Counted from the stretch's first letter, positions 23,501-34,881 are shown. The stretch is 64,000 bases of DNA from Phanerodontia chrysosporium (GCA_001910725.1 MJGA01000007.1:1-64000), one strand, 5' to 3'. Translations and numbers: made by a program. The notes: generated from the sequence alone by a model not told the origin.

Positions 23501-25989
23501 TTTGAAGCGTTGATGCGGAAGACCGGCCTTGAACTGATCCTTGATGTTATTGAGGGTCTTGGTCTCGGGAGTGGACGTGACGTAATGGTAGGCGAGGGAA
23601 GCGGTTATTTGACCGCGTTGAACGTCGTGGTGTTTGGCGGTGCGTCTGCTGCGATGCATGGGAAGGGCGTAAATTTGAAGAGCACTGGTAGTAATGGGGG
23701 ACTCGGTGATCTTTTCCTGGTGAGGATGAAGGCTTGCCTGACTACGGCGCTCGAGCTCGTCGTCATCGCTGGAGTCTCCGAACTCGCCCTCGTCGACCCA
23801 ATGAGTGAGTCCGATGGCCCTGTTCAGGTTGCTGACGAAGTTACGATGAGGGCGCGGGAGGACAGTGGCCTGGAGGTGGCCGAGGTGATGGAGGCAAGCT
23901 TGAGGATAGATTGTGTAGAGGCTGGGACGGCCTGAGTTGATTTCGCCGTCGTCATGGGTGTAGAAACGCGATGTGTGCTGGGCGGAGCTGATGAAAAGGT
24001 CGTCGATTCGTTTGAAGTTGACGAGCATGGCAGCGGGGGAAGCAGGGACAGAAACGGTGCGAGGAACGAGGTAGCCGTCAGCGTCGTAGATGTGAATTTG
24101 GTTGTTGTCCTCATCTGCGAGAGGGAGCGCGAGGAGGTCGTCGAGCTCTAGATGTTGGCGAACCTCGGGGTCCCAATGGGTGTACAGCTCTGGGTGATCT
24201 TGGTAGATCTCTTCGTCGGGGATGGCATGGTAGGTGTCGACGAAGTCGGCTCTGAGGGGAGGTGGCGGTTAGAACAGGTGATGATTGGATGTATGGAGGA
24301 AAGTGGGAATAGAATGGCGTGTGGGGTGTAGGGTGTGGGGTGTGGGGTGTGGGGTGTGGTAGTGGAATAACTGACCTGACATCGGTGGAGAGAGCGAGTG
24401 AGAGAAACTTGATGTTCTCGAACTTGTGGAGGGTCCGCCACTCTTGTGCGTAAGCTTCGAGTGTGTCGGGAGCAGTGCTGATGGGTTTGTTCTGACCGTA
24501 GCGAGAGCAGATGACCATAGGCTTGCGCTTCGCGAACCAGTCGCTGACGTTCTCGGGCAGTCTGTGTCGGAAGTCTTCATAGTCGTTGTTCCAGTGATCA
24601 TGAAGTTTGACGACAGCATCAAGCTGTAGGGTTCGACCGCCCTCACTGGAGGAAATATTTATGTCAGTGAAATAGTGCTGGAGACGGAGGTGAAGAGAGT
24701 TCAGGGGAGGGGCTCCCCGATCGCTGTTCGAGCAGCGGTCGGTGAAAGTGGCACGGAGGACCCACGTTGAAACGAGGTGGGTGACCCGACGGCTGCTCGA
24801 GCAGCGATCGGGGTGTCGGCGACGACGAGGGGTCGAGGGACCGAGAATGAGGGGGTAACTCCGACCGCTGCTCGAGCAGCGATCGGGGTGTCGGCGATGA
24901 CGAGGGGTCGAGGGACCGAGTTGCACCGATCGCTGCTCGAAGAGCGATCGGGGTTCGCCATGAGTGGGCATGACGTGGCTGACAAAGTCAACGTCATCAT
25001 AAGGCCGCAAGAGCAGCAGGTGGAAACGGACGACGACAATGGCAAAGACAAAGACAAGGACAATGTACTCACAGGATGTTGGTTATTTCCTTGAGAGAAT
25101 CGAAGGAGGGATCGTCCAGGTTCCAATACATCTCATCGCTACAAGTAACGTCTGAGATTCCGCGCTTGCGCATAACGAAAGCGAGCCAGATGCATGCGTA
25201 GTACCAGTGTATATGTGAGAGCCTGGGATCGCCAGAGATGGTGCCCGGAGGTTTGTAATCGATTTGGGGGTCGTCGCGAAAGAAGTCGTTAGCAGCGAAG
25301 ACGAGCCAGAGATCCTCGTCGTTTGCGGTGCCGATGTAAAGCATGGAGCCGACGGGGTCGAAGCCGAGCATGGCATGCTTGTTTGCGAAGAAGCGAGCAC
25401 GGGTGATGAACAGCTTCCAACACCAATGAAGTCCGGCGATAGTGTTTGGAATAACTGCGCCGAAGCCGGGCTGACGAGGGACGCAGAATTTGAAGTCCAT
25501 GGTGCCAGACGACATATCGAGAGCGATGGAAGCATGGCTCGCGGGGCGGATGTAGTGATCGTCGATGACGACCTTGTGGCGTGAGGTGAGGAGGCGTATC
25601 TTGTCAGATACGGTGCCCTTTTTGTAGATGTAACGGAGCTTGGATAGCAGTACTTCTTTGCGACGGGAGTCATGGAAGTCGCGATCGTCGTGCGAGCGAT
25701 CGTACAAACGCAAGAAGTTGTTGACGTCGTTCTGAGGGACGGCGTCGTTTGCGAGAAAGGCGAAGGGAGGTGCAGCGAGGTCGACCTCTACTTCATTGAC
25801 AGGACGAGAAGAGCTATGAATGAGGAAGTCGATTGGACAGAGTTAGCGATGGATGTCGAAGAGCATAGAGAGGAAAACGTACGGATCTGCAAGCATGGCG
25901 TCCATTGCGAGCGCCTGCTGGACTTGGGATGAGCGTCGATCAGGAGCGAGTTGCCTGTGGGTCACAGAGGTGGGTTTGACAGGAGGCAT
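20514..25989 (-). CDS. U1: large orphan protein, 1362 aa
   Basis: Eight exons whose phases all agree: 25883-25989, 25073-25813, 24376-24645, 23403-24251, 23209-23308, 22735-23130, 20869-22225, 20514-20782. Starts MPPVKPTSVTHRQLAPD. No signal peptide or membrane segment is evident. The protein is mixed-composition and looks globular through most of its length (for example PGFGAVIPNTIAGLHWCWKL and PVGSMLYIGTANDEDLWLVF), with an acidic patch (GDSSDDDELERR) and, near residue 1080, VVEISDNDDD, which resembles a SUMO-interacting motif followed by basic residues (RRARKRAR, a possible nuclear signal). I do not recognise any domain. It lies 565 bp downstream of U2 on the same strand. Two of its seven introns (427 and 509 bp) contain family B arrays; the others are 69-124 bp. 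Nuclear location is inference. Confidence 0.78.
22226..22734 (-). repeat. Family B array 4 inside U1 intron 6 (5 copies, ~60-75 bp apart)
   Basis: Five palindromes between 22340 and 22624 in a 509-bp intron with clean donor (GTGAGTAAAC) and acceptor (CTCCAG). The first three copies share the spacer GTGCGTGAGGGGAGGGGAAA and the variant CGAGCAGGGATCGG, showing local amplification. A GA-dinucleotide run lies near 22508-22528. Confidence 0.88.
24252..24375 (-). repeat. GGGTGTGG tandem repeat in U1 intron 3
   Basis: The plus strand carries about five units of GTGGGGT/GTGTGGG near 24318-24359; the transcript strand is the C-rich complement. G-quadruplex formation on the non-transcribed strand is conceivable. 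Confidence 0.6.
24646..25072 (-). repeat. Family B array 5 inside U1 intron 2 (4 copies)
   Basis: Copies near 24714, 24785, 24861 and 24925 in a 427-bp intron. Spacers between copies 2-4 share GTGTCGGCGA(C/T)GACGAGGGG and AGGGACCGAG, so this array too grew by local duplication. Confidence 0.88.
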
Positions 25990-26554
25990 ATTGTGTTGTG
26001 TCGTCTGCGCAAGGAAGAGATGTGCGATTTCAAAGGAGGTGATGAGAGGGAGGAGGGGAGGGGGGGTGTGCGCGGGTGAAATGACTTTGGCAAGGATTAA
26101 AAACCAGAAAATTGCTGCGCGATAATCCGTTGATGATGGGGAAAAACATGTAAACGGAGCGATATCGATTGATGTGACTCGATATGGTTGTAAGCGAGGT
26201 GTAAAACGCGTTAGTGTGGTGTACCTCATGTCATGGGGGAGGGGAGGGTGGGAAGGGAAGAGAGAGAGCGGAGACAGAGACCGGTGTATATCTAAAGGCC
26301 CAGGGAGGATGTTGCGAATTTGTGGGTAGTGGCTAAGGGAACGAAGTGGCTTACCTGAGCGTTGCGGAAACAGCACGAGTGTTTTGAGGGAGAAAAATGA
26401 TCAGAAAGCGAGAATGATATTATACGATCGAAATAGTGCAGTAAAAGTACAGTGTAATCTATGGACGATGATGACGAACGCGCGATGTACTCATGGGACA
26501 TGGAGGGCGGGGGACGGTGACGGTGACGGGAGGGAGTGGAGGGACGAGTGAAAT
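25990..26554. other. Intergenic region between U2 and U1
   Basis: 565 bp, presumably the U2 terminator and U1 promoter. No palindrome of either family is seen here, in contrast to the introns on both sides. Confidence 0.5.
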
Positions 26555-29500
26555 TTAGCGCCTCTGATGCTTGGTACGAGATGACGAGGGGCGAAGAGGT
26601 TCCATGGTGATCGGGGCGCGCGACGCCCTCTGCCTGGTGGTTGGACCTGGTGGGAAGTCTTCGACGGGCGACGAGCGTGACTCTTCCTCCTCGTGGTGCA
26701 TTTCGACGTCGTCATCGTGTGAGGGTTGAGAGGTTTGTGCGAATGCAGGGGAGGTGGGTTGCGTGCGGGAGGGAGTGTGAGGTGAGGGAGCGGCGGGCGT
26801 CGATGATCTGGTGGCAGCGGAGGGGCGATGCGACATGGCGGGGGTGGGGCCTTGTGAGAAGGAGGGGGCCGACGATTGGGGCAGTTCGTCGAAACGCGCG
26901 GCGTCGAGCTCAAGTTCGCGCTGGGCAGCGTACTGGCGGTCGAACTCTTCGGTTGGGGGCGGGACGAACAACTCTTGGCCATGGCGAGGGTAGCGTCTGG
27001 GCTGTGAGGGCGGAGGGGGATGGAGCGATGACTCGGGTGCGGAGGTGCGAGGGACGATGAACGGCGAGTGGGCGGAAGGGACGACAGACTGGACTCCGAG
27101 CTCGTGCGACTGTGGCGGACGACGCCAGGGAATGACGGGGTTGCATCGGTGATCGACGAGGACGGGGGCTGTGACGGGGGCAACGTGAGCTGTGACGAAG
27201 CAGCGATGTCGGCAGGGTTGTCGTATGCGAGCGATTGGTCGGGCTCTGGGGAAGGAGACTGCGAGCCTTCAGGAGCTGATGGTCTGCCATCGCTATCGGA
27301 GCCGCTGCCGTCCTGGTCATGGTCCTGGTGCTGGTCGTCCTCGTCCTCGGTATCGCCGTGGACGTCGGGGTCGTCGTGCTCGTCATTGGCATGAGGGTCG
27401 AGGAGCACCTCCCTCTCCTCCTCGGAGTTGAGCATGTCTACGTCATCTGGTGAATGGAAGCAATTAGTCTACAATACGTGAAGACGAGAAGAGTGCAGAT
27501 TCCCGATGGCTGTTCGAGTAGCGATCGGGGAAACGTTGGTTCTCGACAGAAGATTGAGAACTCGTACGTTATCCGATCGCTGCTCGAGGAGCAGTCGGGA
27601 AAGGAGTACACAATCCGACCGCTGTTCGAGGAGCGATCGGATAAAGCCTACGCAACCCGATCGCTCTTCGAACAGCGGTCGGGAAAGACGTATGCAACAT
27701 CCGATCGCTGCTCGAAGAGCAGTCGGGGACGGCGCACACCACCCGATCGCTCTTCGAAGAGCAGTCGGGGATGGCGCACACCACCCGATCGCTCTTCGAA
27801 GAGCAGTCGGGGATGGCGCACAACACCCGATCGCTCTTCGAAGAGCAGTCGGGGAAAGCTGGAAGCACCCGATCGCTGCTCGAGCAGCGATCGAAGGAGG
27901 GGTACATCGAAGCGGGCGAACTCACCAGAGACATTTCGCGCCGCGACCTGCTCCTGTCCCCTTCGACGTGAGAGCCGCTTCTCCCTGCGCAGCTGGCGTT
28001 CCCGTTCTTGAGCCTCAGCCCGACGATGGAGATCGTCTTGCGTAGCTTGAGACGCAGCCGCAGCGTGCATCAGAGCCAACTCCTTTCCCTTCTTCTTCGC
28101 GAGTGCCTCGGCGACGTACTGCCGCAGCTCGGGGTCGTCCGAAAGCTGGTCGTCGGACTCGGAGACTCCCTCGTCAGAGGTGGGCAGCTCGCTGCTCGAC
28201 CCATCGTCAGCGTATTCATCCGAGGAGCCCGAGCCCCAGTCTTCACCGGGCATGGTGTACTGCGCCGTTTTTGACGCAGCTCGCCGAGGGCGGGGCTTGG
28301 GCTTGGAAGGGAGGTCGACGCAAGATTGGTCGAAGGCTCCTCGGCCTCGTCCATCTCGACGTCTTCGTCCACGGCCGAGACCTCACCCTCGTCGTGGCGG
28401 GCCTTCTTCTTCACAGGTGACCGAACCACGGAACCACTCCTCGCCAACCTCGTCGAGGGGGTCTCGCCGGTGGAACCGCTCTGCGGCGAAGACGTCACGT
28501 TGTGTTTCCGCTTCTTGGGCGTCGAGGGAGCTGCTTCCGGAGACGTCGTTGCCGCAACTTCCTGAGCTGAGGGTGGGGTATACGTGCGCTTTTGACCGAC
28601 ATAGACCTCGAACGACTTGGGTACGATGACGAGCTCGTCGTTGTCGATCTCGATCGCGTCCGAAGTCGCGCCCTTGCCAGCCGAGTCTGATCCCGAGTTG
28701 GCCGGAGGCGTCCTCGTCAACGGAACGCGAGGTGGGCCATCTGGATCGAAGGAGGTCAGCGCGTTGAGGTTCCAGGGTGATGCCTTGTCGTAGTCAACCA
28801 CGGTTCGAATCCCTTCGGTCGGCAGCGGATACATGTTCCAGTACTTCGACGGGTCGAAGTACCGTTCCTCCTCGAGCCTCTTCTCGAGGACTTCGCGCGT
28901 CTCCCTCTCCGGGTGCTGGTTCCGCAACTGGAGCCTGATCTTCTCGATCTCGTACTTGTGCTGCATGTTACCCATGAGTGCCTGTACGAAGGGTGAGCAA
29001 GTAACGCGGCGAGACGGCTTCAGGATTCTCACCGTGAGGAATCCTTGCGCAGCGAAGAAGACGGACTGTGAGACGGACCCAGGCATGACCTGAGAGGTCT
29101 CGGGGTTGAATGCCGACGCAGATGCGAGCCCAAGGGCCTTGAGAATGGGCGCGAGGACTTTCTGCTTCTCGCTGGCGATCGTCGCGCGGCGGACAAGCCA
29201 GAACTTCGTGTCGCTTGCGGATGGGGCGCACCAATCGTAATCGGCGTCGTTCAAAGTGACGCGGTATCCGTCTGGCCACTGCCATTCGCGCTGACTGACG
29301 AGGAGGAGCTGGTCGCGTGTGAGGGATGGGCGGCAGTACTTGTCGAGCACGTCCTGGAGGATGTCGCGGGTCTTGCGGAAAACGATCATGTCCTTGATTT
29401 TTGAGAGCACGACCGTCCAGTATGCGTATTCGAAGTGCAGGGCGATGAGAAGGTCACGGACGATGACGCGCGTTGAGTTGCTGCCGATGGCGGGATAGTT

Positions 29501-32500
29501 GTAGTGAATGCGCAGCAGCCACTGCGCGGGGATGGATGAGGGAACGTTTTCGCGGAGGTGGGAGTCTTTCCAACGACGCTCTGTCGTCTTGCCTACGACG
29601 AATGAGTCGATGATGGGCTTGCAGAACTGGAGGTCGTCGACGATATTCTGAACTACCTCGAGGAGGGGGAAGTTAGTCGGGTTCAGCCATTCGCGGTAGG
29701 GAGAAATGTCGACGAAACCGGAGTCGGCAACGGGAGCGGGGTCATTGTCCTTGTCCTTGCCCTTGCCCTTGCCCGTGCCCTTGCTTTTTCCGGCCTTGAC
29801 TTCCTTGCCCTTGCCCTTGCCCTTGGCCTTGCCCTTGCCCTTGACGCCCTTGCTGACGTCTGTCTCGACGGGTTCATCCAAGACTGTCGCACGTGCCTTG
29901 CCCTTCGCACGCGAGGTGGACGGCCTCGGCCCCCTGGTCGCAGTGGTCTTTTTGGGCCTGGATTTGAGCGCGGACTTCTTCTGCTTCTGCTTGTGGGCGG
30001 GCTCCTCGTCGCTGTCGTCGTCGTCTTCATCCATGTCGTTCTCGTCCTTCTCGGTGGTATCGTGTTCGTCCAGCGCATCGTCATCGTCGTTCTCGTCGTC
30101 GCGGTCGTCGTCACCCTCGTCGTCGTTGTCGTTGTCGTCGTCGCCGTCGTCGTTGTCATCGTCGCTGGGATCGATCTCGTCGCCGTCGTCGAAGTCCTCG
30201 CCGTTGTCGGCTACGATGGCATCTGTGCCAGGGACGTAGTCGGCATCCGGGTCGACGACGTCTTTGTCGGGAACGATTCCGAGATCTTCTACCTTCGAGG
30301 CGCCTCGTTTGTTGATGCCGAAGAGAGTTTTGATAGCCTTCATATATTTCTGGTTCTTGAGGGAGGTATCGGCGCGACGGCGGGCGTACAACTGTTTGGC
30401 TTCGTTGAGGTCGATGTGGGGGCTGAGAGTCCAACGATCCATGAGGACATTGACCTGGACCTTCCTGTCGACGAGACGCGGTGGCATCTTGTCTGCCAAG
30501 AAGGTGAGCTCGTACAAGGTGACGGGGCAGGCGTTGAATAGCGTCCAGAGTAGCTGGGAACATGAAGTGAGCCGTTGTACGGTATGACGGATTATGTACA
30601 AACCTCTTTCCGAGCGCGTTCGTCTGACCCAAACTCGATGCCGCTATTGGGATTCATGAGCGCGCGTCGGGCAGCATCCGAGACATCGCGGGCGACGAGA
30701 GGTGAGCTGTTGGACTTCCTGACGAGGGTGGGGATACTGGGGTCAATCATCGAACACGCCTGTGGGACATTGATTAGTGTTGGGTCGAGGTAGACTGAGG
30801 ATTGTGCATAGTAAGTGAGCTCCCCGACCGCTCCTCGAGGAGCGGTCGGGGCGAGGTGCAGGTGCGTCGAGGAGCTGTCGGGGAACGAGTACGCACGCCT
30901 CGCCCCGACCGCTGCTCGAGGAGCGGTCGGGAAACGAGCACCTGCACCTCGCCCCGACCGCTGCTCGAGGAGCGGTCGGGGAACGAGCACCTGCACCTCG
31001 CCCCGACCTCTGCTCGAGGAGCGGTCGGGGAACGAGCACCTGTGCCTCGCCCCGACCGCTGCTCGAGGAGCCGTCGGGGAAGGACAATGTGTGGTGAACG
31101 TGGATACGAAGTGTCGAGCAGTACTCACCATCGCGATACCGCTTTGGCTCAGATCGAGCCGACGCATCAAGTCCTGGATGAAGCTGTACGACGGCAGAGG
31201 CATACGCGGCACGTAGCTTTCGGGAAACCCAGCCAGCGTCGTGAAGACGTGAACCTTCGCCGCGACCTGTCGCCACAAAGCCTTCTGCGACTCCGAGTAT
31301 CGCGTTTCCTTCTTGCCGAACCTCTCGACCACCTTCTCGATCTTGTCCAACAGCGTGTTCCGGTAGTGATCCATCGCCTTCATCACCATCTTCTCCTCGC
31401 CCAGCGATTGACTTCCATCCGCCGTCAGCGCCATGATCGCGTCGCTCGGCTCGCCGTCCGATGTACGAGGGAACGCCTCCAGGTACGCCTCGTCGATCAC
31501 CGGCAGCAGGTCCTCGAGGATGTCGTACGACGGCTTCTGGCGAGGGTTCCCCAGGTACCGCAGCCAGCATCCACGCTGCTCCTCCTCGTTCTGCTTCAAC
31601 GCCTTCTCGTCCAGCGTGTCGCTCTTCTCGACGAGGCTCTGCACCCACGTCCTCACCTCCTGCTGCGAGCCGCACTCCGCCACCATTCGCCCCATAGCGT
31701 CCATCCGCTCCCATAGCGTGTCCACTATTTCCGATGTAATCTGCCCGCACAAATACATTGTCACAGTTCGTTCGCACGAAAAGAAAACATTCCCGAACTC
31801 ACCGCTCCAGACGTTCCAAGCAGATGCGCGAACAACTCCGGGACCTTCCACAGCGGATGCCGAGCCAGCGCACGGCGTCCACGCACCACACGGATCAAGA
31901 ACGCGACCGCATGCTCGCAACGTACCAGGCCTATGACAGGGCCCGGTTTATTGCCAGCCCTGTCGTTCGCCTTCTGCTTCAGCGTGTCCATGACGCCCCG
32001 CGCCTTCGTGTTCCTCTCCTTCATTGCGGCCTCCGTCTCCTTCACCCGCGCTGCTTCAGCTGCCGCGACTGCCTCGTTCGCAGCAGTCTTCGCCTCCGAA
32101 GCCTCGACCTTCGCCGCCGCGAGCTCCTGCTTCAACGCCGACACGTCTTGCCTCGCCTTCGACGCGGCCTTGATCTTCGCCTCGAGTGTCTTCACCTCCT
32201 CCATCGCAAGCCGCGCCCTCTCCTTGAGCCGATTGCTTTCTTGGACCGCGTGCGGCACACCCTCCAGTTCGCTTGCCGCAGTAGCCATCGCCGCCGCCGC
32301 CGCCGCCTCGCCGTCCTCGCCTTCGCCGTAGATGTAGCGGTCCCGCATCTGCGCCACCTGTACCATCAGCATGTCCAAGAACTCCTCGTTCGATTCCACA
32401 TATTTGGGGTCCGCCTCGTTCCTTGCCATAGCGTACAAATCGTCCATAGCCAATAAATCTGTTGCGCACAAATTTTAGCTCCCTCGAGACGCGTTCCACT

Positions 32501-33487
32501 CGAGCCTCGCACTCACCAGCGTCATACAAAGCCACAGTCCAGAGCCCGCCATCCTTCCGGATCCTCTCCCACTTCGCCATCGACATGAGCAGTTTGTCTC
32601 TCTCCTCCTCCAGGAAGATCTTGCGCCGTGCCGACGGCTGCTCCGCGCCGATCTTCTCGCTCGCGAGGTCTTCTTTCAAAGCCTGGTCCTGAAGCGTCCC
32701 CAGATCGGCCTCGATCGTCGCGTAGCGTTGCATCGCCGCCGCGATCTGCGTCTCCGCAGTTTTCAGAACCGCACGCAGCGCCGCTTGACGGTGCTGTCCG
32801 CCACAAGAGGGCAACATCTTGACGTCCTCCTTGACGAGCGACTCGACCGTCGGCCACTCTTCTTCGCTTGCCTCTGAGATCGACAGCTCGCGCAGTCGGT
32901 CGAGGTCCCGGCACTTGCTCAGCCGCTCGACCGCGTCGGGCTTCAGCTGCGTCTTGACGTGGACCGGAATCAGAATCACCGACGTCGCGTCGCAGCGCCG
33001 GATGCCAGCCTCGATCATGCCGTTCTTGAGATTCTGCGTAGCCTGCTTCAGGAGCGCGCGCGTGTTGTAGATACCGTGTTCGAGCTCGACCAACGCGCCT
33101 TCTGACAAGTTCATCCGCGCATGTCCGAGCAGTGCCTTCTTCGCCGCCTTGGACAACTGCTGCAGCCGCTCTGTGTGCGTCCTCTCCAGCTCGCTTGTCT
33201 TTTTCTGGATCTCCGCGTCAACCTTTTGCTTCTGTTCATCACGTCAGCACTTCATTTTACCCTGCAGGGAACTCCCAACAGGAGTTCCCATGACGTATCA
33301 AGCGCACCGTAGTTTCGTCGATCGTTACGTTCTTGCCTTTTCCCTTCCCTTTTCCTTTGCCTTCCGATCCTCCAGGGCGATCTCCCGCCACGTTGCTGCC
33401 GCGCCCTGTCGCCGACGACCCGGCCTCAGGTGCAGCTGCGAGAGACGACCTCGCCTTCCGTGTACCAGATTTCGATTTTTCAGACAT
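26555..33487 (-). CDS. U2: giant low-complexity orphan protein, ~1.9 thousand aa
   Basis: Exons 33308-33487, 32517-33231, 31803-32458, 31129-31740, 30604-30759 and 29033-30553 join in phase, then 28981 down to 27926, and 27446 down to a stop at 26555. Order of regions: basic Ser/Gly start (MSEKSKSGTRKARS, Gly-Lys run); coiled-coil-like helical part with long Ala/Glu/Lys stretches (exons 2-4); ALMNPNSGIEFGS and a globular block; a long Asp/Glu region; a Lys-Gly repeat; a folded-looking segment (DISPYREWLNPTNFPLLEVV, QFCKPIIDSFVVGKTTE); then charged, Pro-rich and Ser-rich tails. The frame changes near 28.3 kb, which a 50-bp GTGAGG...GAG intron (28337-28386) would explain, and again in the Pro-rich last exon, which I could not resolve. 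So the C-terminal third may be a separate gene. No family recognised; the acidic and Lys-Gly blocks resemble the helicase tails. Confidence 0.62.
27447..27925 (-). repeat. Family B array 6 inside a U2 intron (9 copies, ~43-bp period)
   Basis: Nine palindromes between 27501 and 27893. From the third copy on they are 42-44 bp apart, so the palindrome is longer than its spacer. Several copies are the variant GATCGCTCTTCGAAGAGCAG, in which both arms changed. The intron (479 bp) has donor GTGAGTTCGC and acceptor TTCACCAG and joins exons in phase. Confidence 0.9.
30760..31128 (-). repeat. Family B array 7 inside a U2 intron (5-6 copies, 49-bp period)
   Basis: Copies at about 30822, 30904, 30953, 31002 and 31051, plus a half copy near 30866. 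Unlike other arrays the outer arms read CCGACCG and CGGTCGG, a paired change. The units are near-identical 49-mers with spacer GAACGAGCACCTGCACCTC. The host intron is 369 bp. Confidence 0.9.
33268..33290. repeat. Small hairpin in U2 intron 1
   Basis: GGGAACTCC, five bases, GGAGTTCCC: nine-base perfect arms in the 76-bp first intron. It is unrelated in sequence to families A and B. Confidence 0.6.
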
Positions 33488-33556
33488 GTTTCCTAGGGCG
33501 ACCTTCCCTGTCAGACTTGCTCTGCACCCTAATGACAATGTCCCACTTACTGTTGT

Positions 33557-33591
<35 letters not shown>

Positions 33592-33739
33592 TTCGCGAGT
33601 TTCTCGACCGAGTGGTGGTTGAGTGAGTAAAAAACGCCTCGATCAGCATGCGATCGATTGCACGCCGTCCAGATTTGGAATTAACACAACTAATTAATTT
33701 ATTTGATAAGGCTCAATGTGGACATAACTTTTTGTGTCT

Positions 33740-34062
33740 TCCCAATGGCTGCTCGAGGAGCGATCGGGAGCATTCAGGAATGGCGAGAATGCAATTTCGA
33801 TGCGTGTTTGGCTGTCACTATGCTGTCCAATCAAATTCACCTCGCTCTTCCGACCGCTGGTCGAGCAGCGATCGGATTGAGCAGGAATTTGGGCATGCTG
33901 CCTCATTCCCCGATCGCTCCTCGACCAGCGGTCGGTGACACCTCTCAATTCAATCCTGCGCCAATACGGTGCCTCTTTTCCGATCGCTGGTCGAGTAGCG
34001 ATCGGATGATTGCATCCATTCTCGTTGTGCCACTCCGATCGCTACTCGTCCAGCGATCGGGA
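33740..34062. repeat. Family B array 8 (5 copies)
   Basis: Copies near 33740, 33848, 33908, 33979 and 34033. Several have CTGGTCGAG instead of CTGCTCGAG. The array lies upstream of U2 and 3' of the F3 pseudogene. Confidence 0.85.
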
Positions 34063-34184
34063 GAATATTCTATCTCTGCAAACGCTCCGTCTGCAAACAT
34101 GGCCATTTCTGTGAATGGTTTGTTTTGACTTTGGTCTTAACTCGCAAGCTCTGCTCGGGCGCCTGTATCACGCTTCACATCCTG

Positions 34185-34881
34185 TCAGGCCATCCCATTC
34201 ACACTGGCCTGCAGTCTGCAGGCCTTAGCCAACCCCGTCCTTTTCTTCACAAATTTGAAATCTCGTCTCATTTCTTTCTCTTCGTCCGATATAAAATAGA
34301 ACACAATGAAATTTATTATTGAATTGAGTTTCGATGATGGATACCCATAATAAAATTCACTCTCGACGTTCGTAGCAGCGGTCATCCCTTCCATAAGCGT
34401 TCGCGCGATCCTTCGGTATCCATGAACAATTCCCACCTCAGGATCGAAGTAGAAAGCCGCTGGGAACTGGCCCAATCGCTCCAGTCCATGAAACTCGATT
34501 GCATGAGAGGCAGCCAGCTGCCACGCATGCATTCCGTATCGAGCAATGGACTGCCTCTGTCCACAACCACCGCTCCGTCAGTCCTTCATCAATGACTTTC
34601 AGTCCTCCAGTCACTTACGATTTCATGTTGGACTACCAACCAAGTCAGATCTCCTGCCTGCATATCAGGGATCAACTTCTCCAGCTCTAGCAACCTCGAC
34701 GTAATCTGCCAAGCACTTGACACGATTCGCCTCAGCCTCGCCTTCTTCAAAGCACTTCTCGTTCCTCCGCGTTCCCAACCATGTTGTCCTCGCTTATACC
34801 GTCCGCCAGGTCATATGCTTCCTCTCCATAAGCTTCACCTGATAGCCCGTCAAAGGCCGATTCCCTCCCATCGTTGGACAT
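34185..34881 (-). pseudogene. F3: frameshifted member of the FDGLSG family
   Basis: Starts MSNDGRESAFDGLSGEAY and, after a one-base frame change near 34750-34765, continues KKARLRRIVSSAWQITSRLL ... QHEI to a GTAAGT donor at 34618. A second exon from 34556 begins RQSIARYGMHAWQLAASHAI. Order and spacing of FDGLSG, (K/R)(K/R)AR(F/L).RI..SA, the intron, and YG..AW..A match F1 and F2 further right, so it is a distant relative. The last exon reads on about 60 codons past where F1 and F2 stop. A single frameshift and the long read-through suggest an inactive copy; a sequencing error is the alternative. Function unknown. Confidence 0.55.

Noticed and set aside
27506..28045. Protein with DRCSSSDR / RSLLEQRSG repeats
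   Set aside because: The ORFs here and in the other arrays simply translate the stop-free palindrome in different frames; the region is an intron of U2.
29683..30541. Valine- or serine-rich proteins opposite U2
   Set aside because: These plus-strand and out-of-frame ORFs are shadows of the GAC/GAG-rich Asp/Glu tract of U2.
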